From Moheibacter lacus (GTDB lineage Bacteria > Bacteroidota > Bacteroidia > Flavobacteriales > Weeksellaceae): a DNA stretch of 64,000 nucleotides. Shown here one piece after another: positions 37,558-48,200 of the stretch (the first letter of the stretch is position 1; every line of letters begins with the position of its first letter). A program made the position numbers and the translations under genes. The DNA lies in contig NZ_JACDZE010000004.1 in assembly GCF_014042165.1 (NCBI RefSeq), forward strand, positions 124,001 to 188,000. The letters are read 5' to 3'. The notes beneath the pieces are model-generated. The model was not told the origin of the DNA and did not search any database. It saw only the letters and a program-made list of their open reading frames with translations.

Positions 37558-37767
37558 ATGGCAAATAACGATATTAATCGACTTCGTGTAGTATTAGCAG
37601 AAAAAGGACTAACAAATAAATGGTTGGCGGAAAGAATGAAAAAAAATCCAACTACCATCTCAAGATGGTGTAATAATGATATGCAACCATCTTTAGAAAC
37701 ATTGTTAGATATAGCAAATGCATTACAAGTTGATATAAAAGATTTGTTATGGTCTTCAAAAAAATAA
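37558..37767 (+). CDS. XRE-family HTH regulator
   Basis: A 69-residue protein consisting of a single Cro/CI-type HTH: LRVVLAEKGLTNKWLAERMK, then PTTISRWCNNDMQPSLETLL, ending DIANALQVDIKDLLWSS. It is typical of small repressors that control a linked defence or mobile operon. Its stop is one base from the start of the NurA-like gene, so it is the first gene of that operon. Confidence 0.92.
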   Translation: MANNDINRLRVVLAEKGLTNKWLAERMKKNPTTISRWCNNDMQPSLETLLDIANALQVDIKDLLWSSKK

Positions 37768-37768
37768 A

Positions 37769-39055
37769 ATGGAAGATAGTCAAAAAGATATATTAAATGC
37801 TTTTAATGGCATTTTGGATAATTTAGTGGATGGTGAAAAGTATGATACTTTACCACCTAAGGGTCCTATTGACCTGCCTTTTGCTTCAGTTGAAGAAGAG
37901 GAGTTGAGATCAATTGATCAGGATATTTATGGCGAAGACGAAGAAGACGGAATGTTAGTTTCTTCAGACAGAATAAAAGTTGTAGAATCTGCTGCGATCA
38001 AAGAAGTTTTACTCCCCGACTCAAATGCACTTGATGGATTGAATGTAATAGGAATTGTCGGAGCTAATAATAGAATAATAACTACATCATTTCATTTAAT
38101 TTTATCCAGATCTTCTATTGTAAATTTCAGGTACACAAAAGGTTTTGAGAAACCTTATTTTTATACAAAGAGTAGAGAATCATCTGCTTTATTAGTACTT
38201 GATAGTAATATTTTTGATAGTGCATATAGTCTGCATACGTATAATGAATTAATAGACAAAACAGATAGCCCAATATATGATCATTTGGTAAAAAGCAAAG
38301 GAAAACCTTTTATTTTCAAGTATAATCATGAAAAATTTAAAAAAGCTCCGGCTTCTCAATCTTTAGGGTTAGCAGTAAAATTCCAACACTCTTTAGAATT
38401 ATTGTCGCTCGTAGATGTTAATATAGCAGATAAAAACCCCTTAGTTTGTATTAAAGATGGTGCTTTGTTTTCAAATAGTAGTAAACCTTCTGATATTCAA
38501 AATGGTTTACAGAAATTGTTTTCGTGGTCAAAGAAAAATAAGACGTTTATCGCATTATCGTCAAAAATAACGGATTCCAGAGTTTTAATTAACACATTAA
38601 ATGCACATCCACATTTAATCGAAGAATATTTTCCTAATCAACATATCACAACAGGTATCATCAATTCATTTGGAACAGATGCGCTGTTACTAAAAAAAAT
38701 ATTGAAACCAGGATATAGAACCCCACTAATTGAATATATTGAAAAAACAAGAGAACCAATTATTCAAAAAGAAGGTTATGGGGGGTTAAAACCCCTCACA
38801 TGTTACTATCACAAAAGGTCAAAACCCTATAGTTTTATAAGAATCGAAGTTCCAAAATTCATGTGGGAAGAAAATAAAGAGCAAGTTGAATTTGCCATTT
38901 CTATAGCAATTTGGCAATTTGAGCTTGGAGGTGATCGCCCTTTAGTAATAAAAACAGCTGCAGAAAGATGTGTCTTAGATCATGAACATTGGGTTATAGA
39001 GCAACAGATGAAAGCAGCATTTGAAAAGAAAAAGCTAGGTCTTATAGAATTTTAA
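37769..39055 (+). CDS. NurA-domain nuclease-like protein
   Basis: A 428-residue protein with an acidic N-terminus and a NurA-like body. Seen are GIVGANNRIITTSFHLIL where motif I (VDGS) is expected, VCIKDGALF (Asp230) at the motif II position with IALSSK after it, and a C-terminal block RIEVPKFMWEENKEQ, then RPLVIKTAAERCVLDHEHW as in NurA. NurA nucleases act with the HerA translocase in DNA end processing and in phage defence. The motif I Asp seems to be Gly here, which may reduce or abolish nuclease activity. It lies directly before a HerA gene, which supports the assignment. Confidence 0.75.
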   Translation: MEDSQKDILNAFNGILDNLVDGEKYDTLPPKGPIDLPFASVEEEELRSIDQDIYGEDEEDGMLVSSDRIKVVESAAIKEVLLPDSNALDGLNVIGIVGANNRIITTSFHLILSRSSIVNFRYTKGFEKPYFYTKSRESSALLVLDSNIFDSAYSLHTYNELIDKTDSPIYDHLVKSKGKPFIFKYNHEKFKKAPASQSLGLAVKFQHSLELLSLVDVNIADKNPLVCIKDGALFSNSSKPSDIQNGLQKLFSWSKKNKTFIALSSKITDSRVLINTLNAHPHLIEEYFPNQHITTGIINSFGTDALLLKKILKPGYRTPLIEYIEKTREPIIQKEGYGGLKPLTCYYHKRSKPYSFIRIEVPKFMWEENKEQVEFAISIAIWQFELGGDRPLVIKTAAERCVLDHEHWVIEQQMKAAFEKKKLGLIEF

Positions 39056-39066
39056 ATTGAATCCAG

Positions 39067-40902
39067 ATGACAGAAGTAAACAATAATATTTCAAACAATA
39101 TAGAGGTTGCTAAACCGTATCATGATATTAACACCCCATTTTCTATAGATGAAAATGGAGCTCTAGCGGAATATATAATTAATGATCCAGAAAAAATGCC
39201 TCAATTGGCGTTGGGAGCTTCGATCTTAATTAGAGATAGAAAAACTGATGGTGTTTCCACCAATGAGTATCGAGATTTTTGGTATGCAGGAAGAATTATT
39301 GGATTAAAAGCAGTTTCTCCATTTAATCCGGAGAGAACAAGCATGCTTTATCAGGAAGATAGTTTGATGGATCCTACTCTTCCATTAGATTCTATTAATG
39401 GACCACACACTCATCAACCTATGGTTATACAAGTGGCATTAACAAGGGAGTTATCTAGCATTGAGAATAAACCTCGTGAGTTCATGGATTCCGCAATTCA
39501 AAGACCCCCTTCTGGGCATAGCAGATTGTTCTTCCCAAAATTAACCAATGAAAACGGTGATCCTTCTCCTACTCTTAAAGATATTTTAAGGGTAAAAAGC
39601 GAAGGTCTCAATTTAGGAATGATTGGTTTTGGAAATAAACCTTACGGATGGAATGACAAACAATTTATAGAATACAAATGGGATATTGATAGGCTTGATA
39701 ATAAACATATTTTTATTGTTGGAGAAAGTGGATCTGGAAAAACAGTCTTTCTAAAAAATCTTGCATATGAAATCAGAAAACACGATTCAAAAAATAAAGT
39801 TATTCTGACTGATGTACAAGGAGATATTTCTCAACTACTTTTTTGGGATTTTGTCAAAAATATTCCGCCTAGCGGATGGCAACCGCAGGTCACAGATCAA
39901 GAATTTGAGAATGCAAAAATGGTATTTGGCAATTTTAGGTTGATTGTTCCAATGACAAAAGATTCTTATGCAGAAACTGAGGTTGCTTCTATAATAAAAT
40001 TAGCACAGAAAAGAGATGTTGATGTTCGCAGAATTAGTTTGCGTTTTCAGGATTTAGACTCTCCTAGAGATGCAGAATACTTGTTTAGGACAAGCTCTGA
40101 CCAAGCGGCGTTGTTAATTGAAGACTTGTCAGAAGGTCTAAAATCTAGTGGAGAACCAGCATCTTTGTCTAGATTACAAACAGCAATTTCAAGACTTCTT
40201 ACAAGAAATACCACACCACAAATTACCATTCCAACAAATGGAGTATCTTATTATAGAAGCACATTTGAAGCGAGTAAACGAGCGTTAAGAAGTTTAGAAG
40301 AGTATTTTGATTTAGACCCTATAGGTTTGCAAGAAGATAAGAATCCACTTGACGATTTTAATTTTGATGGAACTACAATTCTCTATCTCGATCATTTAAA
40401 TCATGATGAAAGATTGATGTGGGAAATGCAACTTGTAAGTTGGTTATATAGAGAAAAGAAAAAAATGAAGAATACATATGTTTTCTTTGATGAGGCTCAC
40501 CAAATTATACCTGCCACAAAATCAAGTGGATCAAGCAGTAGTGCGGAAGTCTTTAGTAGATTAAGATCAAACTTTGAAAAACTAGCGAGAGAAGGCAGAA
40601 AATTCAGATTAAATTTAGTTTTAAGTACTCAAAACCCTCAGGATTTACATCCAATCGTCCCTGAACAATGTCCGACTAGAGTGGTAATGAAAATAAATCC
40701 TAAAAATGCACAATATGCATTTCTTGACAAGGAACTGGCATATGTGGCAAATAGTTTTAGTCAAGGACAATTTTGGATACAGAGCCCTTTCAATGGTACT
40801 CCTGATTGGGTTAGAGTACACAGTATAGCACCTCCCGTTCCACATGTTTCAATGGAGGTATTTAGAGAAGAAATGATGAAGAAAGCTAAACTTGAAAAAT
40901 AA
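39067..40902 (+). CDS. HerA-like hexameric ATPase (DUF87)
   Basis: A 611-residue protein. An N-terminal HAS-barrel-like part (about 1-150) is followed by Walker A IFIVGESGSGKTVFLKN (about 215-231). The Walker B is YVFFDEAHQIIPA (about 470-482). After it come REGRKFRLNLVLSTQNPQDL and QCPTRVVMKINPKNAQYAF, as in HerA/FtsK-type translocases. HerA forms a hexameric ring that pumps DNA and activates partner nucleases such as NurA. It follows the NurA-like gene after 11 bases. Confidence 0.92.
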   Translation: MTEVNNNISNNIEVAKPYHDINTPFSIDENGALAEYIINDPEKMPQLALGASILIRDRKTDGVSTNEYRDFWYAGRIIGLKAVSPFNPERTSMLYQEDSLMDPTLPLDSINGPHTHQPMVIQVALTRELSSIENKPREFMDSAIQRPPSGHSRLFFPKLTNENGDPSPTLKDILRVKSEGLNLGMIGFGNKPYGWNDKQFIEYKWDIDRLDNKHIFIVGESGSGKTVFLKNLAYEIRKHDSKNKVILTDVQGDISQLLFWDFVKNIPPSGWQPQVTDQEFENAKMVFGNFRLIVPMTKDSYAETEVASIIKLAQKRDVDVRRISLRFQDLDSPRDAEYLFRTSSDQAALLIEDLSEGLKSSGEPASLSRLQTAISRLLTRNTTPQITIPTNGVSYYRSTFEASKRALRSLEEYFDLDPIGLQEDKNPLDDFNFDGTTILYLDHLNHDERLMWEMQLVSWLYREKKKMKNTYVFFDEAHQIIPATKSSGSSSSAEVFSRLRSNFEKLAREGRKFRLNLVLSTQNPQDLHPIVPEQCPTRVVMKINPKNAQYAFLDKELAYVANSFSQGQFWIQSPFNGTPDWVRVHSIAPPVPHVSMEVFREEMMKKAKLEK

Positions 40903-40910
40903 GATTTAAA

Positions 40911-41813
40911 ATGGCACTTGAAAGGAGAAAAGCTAACACAATTCCAATTCCATGGGGAGAGGAAGAAGAGGTAATTTTATTGAGTTATCTTAAAAAAGAA
41001 GCTTTTGATGCCAAATTGCTTAGAGAATTATTCCCTAACAGAACCTTACCAAGTATTAGAAGTAAAGTAAGAAAACTACGTATAAAGCATGATCTTTTTG
41101 GAGAATCTTACAGAGGGCATAAAGAAAATTTTACTTTGAAAATAGCTCAAGTAGCGAAGCCTAAGTCAGTTTTTGACGCATATGCAGGAGCTGGGCATCA
41201 GACCTTCGAATGGATTAGCGTTGCTGATACTGTATATGCATCTGAGAAGATGAAATCAAAACTTAAGCAATTTGAAAAAACAGCTAACGAGAAGGGGTTT
41301 GAGAAAATAGATACAAAGGATAATCTATGGAAATTATATAAAAAAGAAAAAAAACAGGTTTTCTTTTTTATTGGTGATGCAATTGATGCTGCTGCGGATC
41401 TAAAAGTAAATAAGGTTCGTATTGATTTGATTGATTTAGATACATGTGGATCTACACTCCCTATTCTTCCTACATTATTAATATTACTTAAACCTAAGCA
41501 TTTATTAATAACCCATGGAGAATTTCATTCCATGCGATTCAAAAGAGAGGATGTTTTGAGAAGACTTCTAATGCATAGGGATATAAAGGAGAATCCTTTA
41601 CCATTAGAGGTTGATGAAATGAGCAAGGAATTAGATAAAGCTGTGAAAATTGCCGGATTAAGAGCACATAATGAGACCGTGAATTCATTTTGGTTAACTC
41701 TTATGGATGAAACTTGGTTGGGCAGTCGATTTCATGGAATGCTAAGAAGATACTATAAAGTATCTAAACCACCTGCTACCTCGGACTGTCTGAATGAACT
41801 GTCTAATTCTTAG
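40911..41813 (+). CDS. SANT/HTH plus Rossmann (TcmP-like) protein
   Basis: A 300-residue protein. Residues about 13-65 look like a SANT/Myb-type HTH (IPWGEEEEVILLSYLKKE, then PSIRSKVRKLRIKH). From about 80 on is a Rossmann methyltransferase-like fold: VFDAYAGAGHQTFEWI (motif I region, about 87-102), FFIGDAIDAA (152-161) and IDLIDLDTCGS (171-181). These resemble TcmP (DAFAGTG, GDA, LDPFG), the partner of DUF5131 three-Cys proteins, and here it sits directly before one. I do not know its substrate. A methyltransferase or nucleic-acid modifying role is inference. Confidence 0.5.
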   Translation: MALERRKANTIPIPWGEEEEVILLSYLKKEAFDAKLLRELFPNRTLPSIRSKVRKLRIKHDLFGESYRGHKENFTLKIAQVAKPKSVFDAYAGAGHQTFEWISVADTVYASEKMKSKLKQFEKTANEKGFEKIDTKDNLWKLYKKEKKQVFFFIGDAIDAAADLKVNKVRIDLIDLDTCGSTLPILPTLLILLKPKHLLITHGEFHSMRFKREDVLRRLLMHRDIKENPLPLEVDEMSKELDKAVKIAGLRAHNETVNSFWLTLMDETWLGSRFHGMLRRYYKVSKPPATSDCLNELSNS

Positions 41814-41818
41814 AAAGT

Positions 41819-42577
41819 ATGAACAGGTCTAATATCGAGTGGACTGAAGTCACTTGGAACCCTACTACTGGTTGTACAAAAGTTTCTACAGGTTGTAAAA
41901 ACTGTTATGCAGAAAGATGGGCAAATATGCAGCATAAGAGAGGGATAAATCAATATAGAAATGGGTTTGATTTGACTTTGGCGGTCGAACGTTTAAATGA
42001 TCCTTTGAAATGGAAAAAACCGCAAATAGTATTTGTGAATTCAATGAGTGATTTGTTTCATGATAAAGTAGAAACCGATTATATAAAAAAAATTTTCTCG
42101 GTCATGAATAACACCCCGCAGCATACTTATCAAATACTTACCAAAAGAATTGAAAGAGTAAAAGACTTATCAGATTCTATATTTTGGTCAGATAATATAT
42201 GGTTAGGTGTTTCAGTTGAAAATAATGATTTTGTTGAACGGATTGAGATACTTAAAAAAACTTTTGCTAAAGTAAAGTTTATATCATTCGAACCGTTATT
42301 GAGCAAGATTAAATATAATGACTTTACAGATATTGACTGGGTTCTGGTTGGTGGAGAATCAGGAGGAAACGCAAGAAAAGTTGAAAAAGAATGGATTAAA
42401 TCAATAAGAGATAATTGTAAAAGACAGAATACCGCTTTCTTTTTTAAACAATGGGGGAAAAGAATTTTTAACCCAAATCCAAAAGATCCGACAATTGACA
42501 GAAAACATCCTTTCTATGCAAAAGGAGGGTGTATGGTTGATGATAAAATTTATAGAGAATATCCAAATATAGAATAA
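41819..42577 (+). CDS. DUF5131 (phage Gp37/Gp68) three-Cys protein
   Basis: A 252-residue protein with WNPTTGCTKVSTGCKNCYAE near the start. Cys19, Cys26 and Cys29 give the CX6CX2C pattern of DUF5131. Also seen are VNSMSDLFHDKV, YQILTKRIERV, WLGVSVENNDFVERI, FISFEPLL and WVLVGGESGGNARKV, all family landmarks. The family is radical-SAM-like, is found in phages and mobile elements, and is linked to TcmP. The reaction is not established. It lies 5 bases after the TcmP-like gene. Confidence 0.9.
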   Translation: MNRSNIEWTEVTWNPTTGCTKVSTGCKNCYAERWANMQHKRGINQYRNGFDLTLAVERLNDPLKWKKPQIVFVNSMSDLFHDKVETDYIKKIFSVMNNTPQHTYQILTKRIERVKDLSDSIFWSDNIWLGVSVENNDFVERIEILKKTFAKVKFISFEPLLSKIKYNDFTDIDWVLVGGESGGNARKVEKEWIKSIRDNCKRQNTAFFFKQWGKRIFNPNPKDPTIDRKHPFYAKGGCMVDDKIYREYPNIE

Positions 42578-42579
42578 CA

Positions 42580-44085
42580 ATGGCTTTACCAATAAATATA
42601 GAAGATCTTGTAAATGCGAGAACAGTAGAATCTGTTAGAATTGAATTTAAAAGAGGATGGAATCCCGAAGAGGCTATTCGAACAATTTGTGCATTTGCAA
42701 ATGATATTAGGGAATATGGAAGTGGATATCTTATAGTTGGAATTGACGAGAAAGAAGGAACACCTATTTTGCCACCATATGGAATTCAGGCGAATCAAAT
42801 TGATAAAATTCAAAAAGAATTTATCCAATTGTGTCATCAAATTCAACCTAATATTTTCCCAACGATAGAACCTATCGAATTTCAGGAGCAGCATATTATA
42901 GTAATCTGGGTTACAACAGGTGAAGAAAGACCATATTCTGCGCCAAGTACACTCGGTGGAAAAGCTCAACGTAGGATTTATGTTAGACCATCTTCTGTTA
43001 CCATTCCAGCAACTCCTGTTTTGGAAGATCAGCTTAGAGAGTTAGCTGCATACAAACATTTTGATGATCGTGTAAATACAAAATCAAATATTGATGATTT
43101 AGATTTAGGTCTAATTCAATCTTATTTACAGGAGATTAAAAGTAATTTATACGAAGAAGCATTTAAAATACCTCTGTCAGAACTTGCCCTTAAAATGCAA
43201 ATAGCTAGGGGCACGGCTGAAAACTTAAAACCTCTTAATGTAGGTTTATTGATGTTCTGCAAAAGTCCTGAAAAATATTTTGAAGGCTGTGTTACAAACT
43301 TAGTAGAATTTGATGATGAAGCAGGAACAAAGTATTCTGAAAAGAAGTTTCTTGGACCTGTTCATACTCAGATTAGGCAAATTATGAACTATTTAAATAA
43401 CAATATAATAAAAGAGTTCGTTCGTAAAGATACATCACGCGCAGAATCTAATCGTTTTGTAAATTATCCTTATCAGGCTTTGGAAGAAGCTGTTGTAAAT
43501 GCCTTATATCATAGAAGTTATGGTAATCCTACTCCAAATGAAATAAGAATATACAAATCGGGCAATGATCGGAGAATTGAGATATTGAGTTATCCTGGAC
43601 CTCTTCCGCCAATTGATGAAAATGCTTTGGTACAGTTAAAAATAACCGCAAGGAATTATAGAAACTTGAAACTTGGAGATTGGTTAAAAAATTTACGATT
43701 AGCAGAAAAGTATGCAACCGGAATTCCAACTATTTTAAATGCTTTAGAAACAAATGGATCACCCAAACCAATTTTATCTACTGATGCAGATAGGTCACAT
43801 TTTTTGGTTGTTTTTCGAATTCATCCAGATGCTCCTGATGAACCTAATCATCCTATAGATGATGTAGGAGTATTTGCGTTATCAAATAGTCAACAAACTA
43901 TATTAGAAAAACTAATAAATGAACCTATAGTTGAGACTGAAATAGAGACCTTATTTGAGGGAGATGTCAATGATGACTTAGGGTTTCTTGTCAAAAATGA
44001 TTTAGTTGCTATAAAGCAAATCCCTGATAGTAAACTATTTTTTATAACACCTAAAGGTAAAAATGCCTTAAAAAGTTCGTTCTAA
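42580..44085 (+). CDS. AlbA_2 (Schlafen-like) and HATPase-domain protein
   Basis: A 501-residue protein. Residues about 15-130 form an AlbA_2/Schlafen-like domain (VRIEFKRGWNPEEAIRTICA, then GSGYLIVGIDE). The middle region (about 300-395) is an HATPase_c_4-like segment (PYQALEEAVVNALYHRSY, ILSYPGPLPPI, NLRLAEKYATGIPTI). A winged-helix-like end follows (about 430-500). Such proteins are commonly labelled ATP-binding transcriptional regulators and occur often in defence islands. It starts 2 bases after the DUF5131 stop, so it belongs to the same operon. It could act as regulator or nucleic-acid sensor. Confidence 0.85.
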   Translation: MALPINIEDLVNARTVESVRIEFKRGWNPEEAIRTICAFANDIREYGSGYLIVGIDEKEGTPILPPYGIQANQIDKIQKEFIQLCHQIQPNIFPTIEPIEFQEQHIIVIWVTTGEERPYSAPSTLGGKAQRRIYVRPSSVTIPATPVLEDQLRELAAYKHFDDRVNTKSNIDDLDLGLIQSYLQEIKSNLYEEAFKIPLSELALKMQIARGTAENLKPLNVGLLMFCKSPEKYFEGCVTNLVEFDDEAGTKYSEKKFLGPVHTQIRQIMNYLNNNIIKEFVRKDTSRAESNRFVNYPYQALEEAVVNALYHRSYGNPTPNEIRIYKSGNDRRIEILSYPGPLPPIDENALVQLKITARNYRNLKLGDWLKNLRLAEKYATGIPTILNALETNGSPKPILSTDADRSHFLVVFRIHPDAPDEPNHPIDDVGVFALSNSQQTILEKLINEPIVETEIETLFEGDVNDDLGFLVKNDLVAIKQIPDSKLFFITPKGKNALKSSF

Positions 44086-44112
44086 TTTTTCATATATAGT
44101 TTACAGGTCGTC

Positions 44113-45195
44113 ATGAAAGATATATATCAGCTTACTTATAAAGACATTAATGAATTGTTCTACACAGGAAAGTTAACAGAAAGCCAGACTATTGAGCTTA
44201 AAAGAGACTTTTCTTTTGATAAAAATGGTCGAATTGAAAATAGAGAATTCGTAAAGGATATTACTGCGATGGCTAATGCTGATGGAGGATATATTTTCAT
44301 AGGAATTGATGAAAAGGCATTAAAAGTTTGTGGTATTAGTAATATAATTGGTAATCAAAAAATAGAAGATTGGATTTGCAATGTTTTAAATGATTTAGTT
44401 GACAAAAGTATTGAATATCAATTACATCAAATTCCAGTTAATGAAGATAGTACGAAAAGTATCTTTGTATTAAATATCGCTCAAGGAAAGAATAAACCTT
44501 ATTATGTGGTTTTTGATAAAAAAAGCCTTGTATATATTCGAAAAGGTACTTCTGTTTTTGGGGCTAAGCCTGATGACATCGCAAACATGTATAAATCATC
44601 ATTACAAAATGATGAAGATAATCTCAACAATAAGGTTGAGATTAAACAAAGTGCAAAGGGAAAAAGAGTTCAGCAAATAGGGCAAAATTTTGGTCGTATT
44701 ATTAATACTGAAAAAGTTCAAAATGTTACGGAAGTATTATATGATAAAGAAAGTCATATTACAGATCAGCAAGCAAAACAAATAAAGGATAAAGTTGATG
44801 AGATTGTTTCTATTCATGACAAGGCTGGAAAGTTTAAAACAACTGATAATAAAGGGAAATTTTACGCTGTTACATGGAGTAGTATAAAGAATAGATATGG
44901 TGTAACCAAATACACTCTCTTGAGAAAAGAGGACTTTGAGGATTGCATGAAATGGTTACAGACACAAATAGCTTCCGTACACCGCCCGATCTTAAGAAAG
45001 CATAACAATTCTGAATGGAAGAACTCAATGTATTCTAGTATTTACGCAAAATCTAGAAATGAGTGGAATATGGATAAACATCAATTGTATCAGTTTGCTG
45101 AAGAAAAGCTTAATCTTAAAAAGCCAATTACCTCATTGAAAGATTTAAGTGATGTCCGATTAAAGAAATTGTACGCTATACTATTCTCTACTTAA
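44113..45195 (+). CDS. AlbA_2 protein with C-terminal ORF6C-like domain
   Basis: A 360-residue protein. Residues about 18-130 are an AlbA_2 domain (ESQTIELKRDFSFDKNGRIE, then ADGGYIFIGIDEKALKVCGI). The C-terminal third looks like ORF6C, a phage-antirepressor domain (MKWLQTQIASVHRPILRK, then YSSIYAKSRNEW, ending LSDVRLKKLYAILF). Linking an AlbA_2 sensor to a phage-type ORF6C domain is unusual and suggests binding to phage or regulatory DNA. It lies 27 bases after the previous gene and 46 before the ROCO-TIR gene. Confidence 0.75.
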   Translation: MKDIYQLTYKDINELFYTGKLTESQTIELKRDFSFDKNGRIENREFVKDITAMANADGGYIFIGIDEKALKVCGISNIIGNQKIEDWICNVLNDLVDKSIEYQLHQIPVNEDSTKSIFVLNIAQGKNKPYYVVFDKKSLVYIRKGTSVFGAKPDDIANMYKSSLQNDEDNLNNKVEIKQSAKGKRVQQIGQNFGRIINTEKVQNVTEVLYDKESHITDQQAKQIKDKVDEIVSIHDKAGKFKTTDNKGKFYAVTWSSIKNRYGVTKYTLLRKEDFEDCMKWLQTQIASVHRPILRKHNNSEWKNSMYSSIYAKSRNEWNMDKHQLYQFAEEKLNLKKPITSLKDLSDVRLKKLYAILFST

Positions 45196-45241
45196 TTTTT
45201 TCATCACAAAAATGAAACTATAATCTGTTAACCTATCAAAA

Positions 45242-48200
45242 ATGGAGAATATCAAGCCAGAAATCCTAATTAAAATTGAGAAAAAATACAATCTGAATCT
45301 TGAAAAATTGATTGAATTTCAAGAAATTATGGAATTCCCCCAATCATATAAAGTTGATGAAAACAATAATGTAATAGAGATAAATCTTAATAATTGTAAA
45401 TTTAGTTCTTTGCATCAATTAAGATACATTAAAACATTAAAAAGGTTATGTTTAGGTGGAAATAACATCCAGAATATAGAACCGTTATATCAATTAAAAG
45501 AACTTGAGTATCTTGATATCAGTAATAATAGAATCGAAGAAATTTCCATTTTAAAACAGTTGTCAGCCCTCAGATATTTAAATATATCCAATAATAGGAT
45601 TTATGATATTAGTCCGATATATGATCAGTTAAGAAATGACTTGTATTTGCAGGCTGACAACAACTCAACTGTATATCCTTCGCAGAATATTTCGATAAAT
45701 AGAAATGGAGATGTTATTGAATGGTTTGATAATTTATGGAACTATGCAAACAGTAAGATTGAAGAAAATTTACACACAAGGGAAAAAGTTTTAGATCTAG
45801 GCAACTGTGGTATTACAGACTTATCCAGATTTCCTTTATTGTATAAATGTACACATTTAAAAACATTGATACTAAGTAACGAATGGGCTATATATGAAGG
45901 GGAATGGGATAGGGAAACCAGTAAAAATAATGGTCTACCAAACAATATATTTTATGTACCAGCTGAGTTTTCCAAACTGATAAGCTTGGAAGAACTTTTT
46001 ATTGGTGGCGATTGGAAGAGCAGAAAGAATAAAGTTTGGAATAGATGGAGAATAAGAACTTTTGCTGTATTTAATAAATTAATTAATCTAAAGTACCTCA
46101 ATCTCAGTAATAACTTAATTCAAGGAAATGTCAATCTTACTAAACTTCAACAGACTCAAATATTGCATTTGAATAACAACAGAATTACTTCGATAACAAT
46201 ATCTTCCAATCTTGAAAATATCAAAGAACTCTATCTTAGTAATAATTATATTTCTGACATCTTTTTTCTGAATAAGTTTCCAGCAGTTAATACCGTTGAT
46301 CTCCATTCTAACAGGATAAAAACCTTATTACCAATTAGGGAACTTATTGAAAGAGTTGACATCAATGATTCAAAATGGCAAAAGCACTCAATTAACCTAA
46401 CTCAAAATCCTTTATCAAATCCACCTTTGGAAGTTGTCTCTCAAGGAAATGAGTATGTGTTAGCGTATTTTGAACAATACCAAGCAGAAAAGAGTGTCAA
46501 AATAAAACCGTATTTAAATCGAGATATTAAGTTGGTTTTAGTAGGAAATAGTGATGCAGGCAAATCTACTCTTACAGAATATTTCTTAACCGGAAAGTGG
46601 AATGATACTATTTCCAGTACTCATTGGATGGTAGTGAAACGGTGGTCAACAAAACATAAAAGTCGAACATATAACATCAGAATATTTGATTTCGGGGGTC
46701 AGGAATATTATCATGATACGCATTACTTATTCTTTACTAAGCAGACCGCCTATCTATTACTTTGGAACGAACAATCGAATAAATATGGAGAAGTTCTTAT
46801 AGAACAAAGACAAGCTGATGGTCGCTTAAAAGCAAATAATGTACAGTGTTTCCCATTAGAATATTGGCTTAATTCTATCGAATACCATACGAAAAACAAA
46901 AAAACTTCTATTGATGAAAAAAGGATTAAGGAAATTCTAGATAAACGAGACGTCGATATTCAAAATAATATAAGTGCTGGAGAAAATTGGACAAATGAGA
47001 TAATTCAATCTACAGAAGATATTGGTAAAGAATTAGAAGATGTTCCTAATATTCTCATAACACAAAATAAAATAGATAATGCAAATGATCTAAAATTCCT
47101 TAATGAACAACATCTAAAAAAATCTTATCCAAAAATTTTTGGATATGCTTCTCTTTCAGTGAAAACCCAAAGAGGTATGGATAATTTTAAAAATATTCTG
47201 TTTGAATTACTGGATAAAACTCCTTTAGTAAATAAAGAATTTTTGGGTACATGGGGATTTGTGAAAAATGAGATTGAAATTGGAAATTACCCCAACAAAA
47301 AAACAACCCTTAAAGAGTTTAAAGAATATTGTAACAATAAAATTAAAACTATCCCTGAAGTAAAGAGAGGTGGTAAAAAATTAATAAAACAGGTACTTTT
47401 TAATGATACTGATGCAATTAGTTTCGCACAATATTTAAATAATATAGGACTAATTTTGTATTTTCCTGAAAATGATAGTTTGAAGGATTATGTATTCCTG
47501 AATCAAAATGACATTCTTAATAATATATATGACATTCTTTTAGGTTTAAATAAACAAAATGGCAAGTTCAATAAAGAATATATTAAAGATACTTTAGGAA
47601 AAAATCATTTTGATAACGAATGTGAAATGATTACTAATATTATGAGCCATTTTAAAATGATTTTTAAACATCCGTCAGATATTGATCATTTTATTGCTCC
47701 TTTATATTTGCCATCAGAACCACCTAAAAGTGTGAAAATTTTCCTGAGTACATTCCAAAAACCAATTTGTAAGTTTATTTTCAACAGCTTTATTCATAAA
47801 CACGTTATTCTAGAATTTTTTCAGAAACATGGACAGGCTGTTTTAAAAGACACAAATAATGGTGAATCATATTTATACTGGAAAAATGGGGTTGTATTAA
47901 AGGAAATTGACACTCATGAAATTGTACTTGTAAAATTTTGTAATGTTAATGATGCTAATAAAAGTGCCTATATAGATGTGTATAAATTGGAAAATTCAGG
48001 AAGTGGTCAATTTTCTGAAAATGTAATAAAAACATTAGAGGAAATCTGCGTTGATAAAGATGTGACTAAAACAGTAACAATTGACGGTGAAAACTTCATC
48101 CCAATTTCAGTGATTCATAAAGCAGAAGAAAATGGAAATTGGGTTTTTCATTATTATGAAAAATACTATGAGCTGAAGCAATTCAAACAATACTTAAAAC

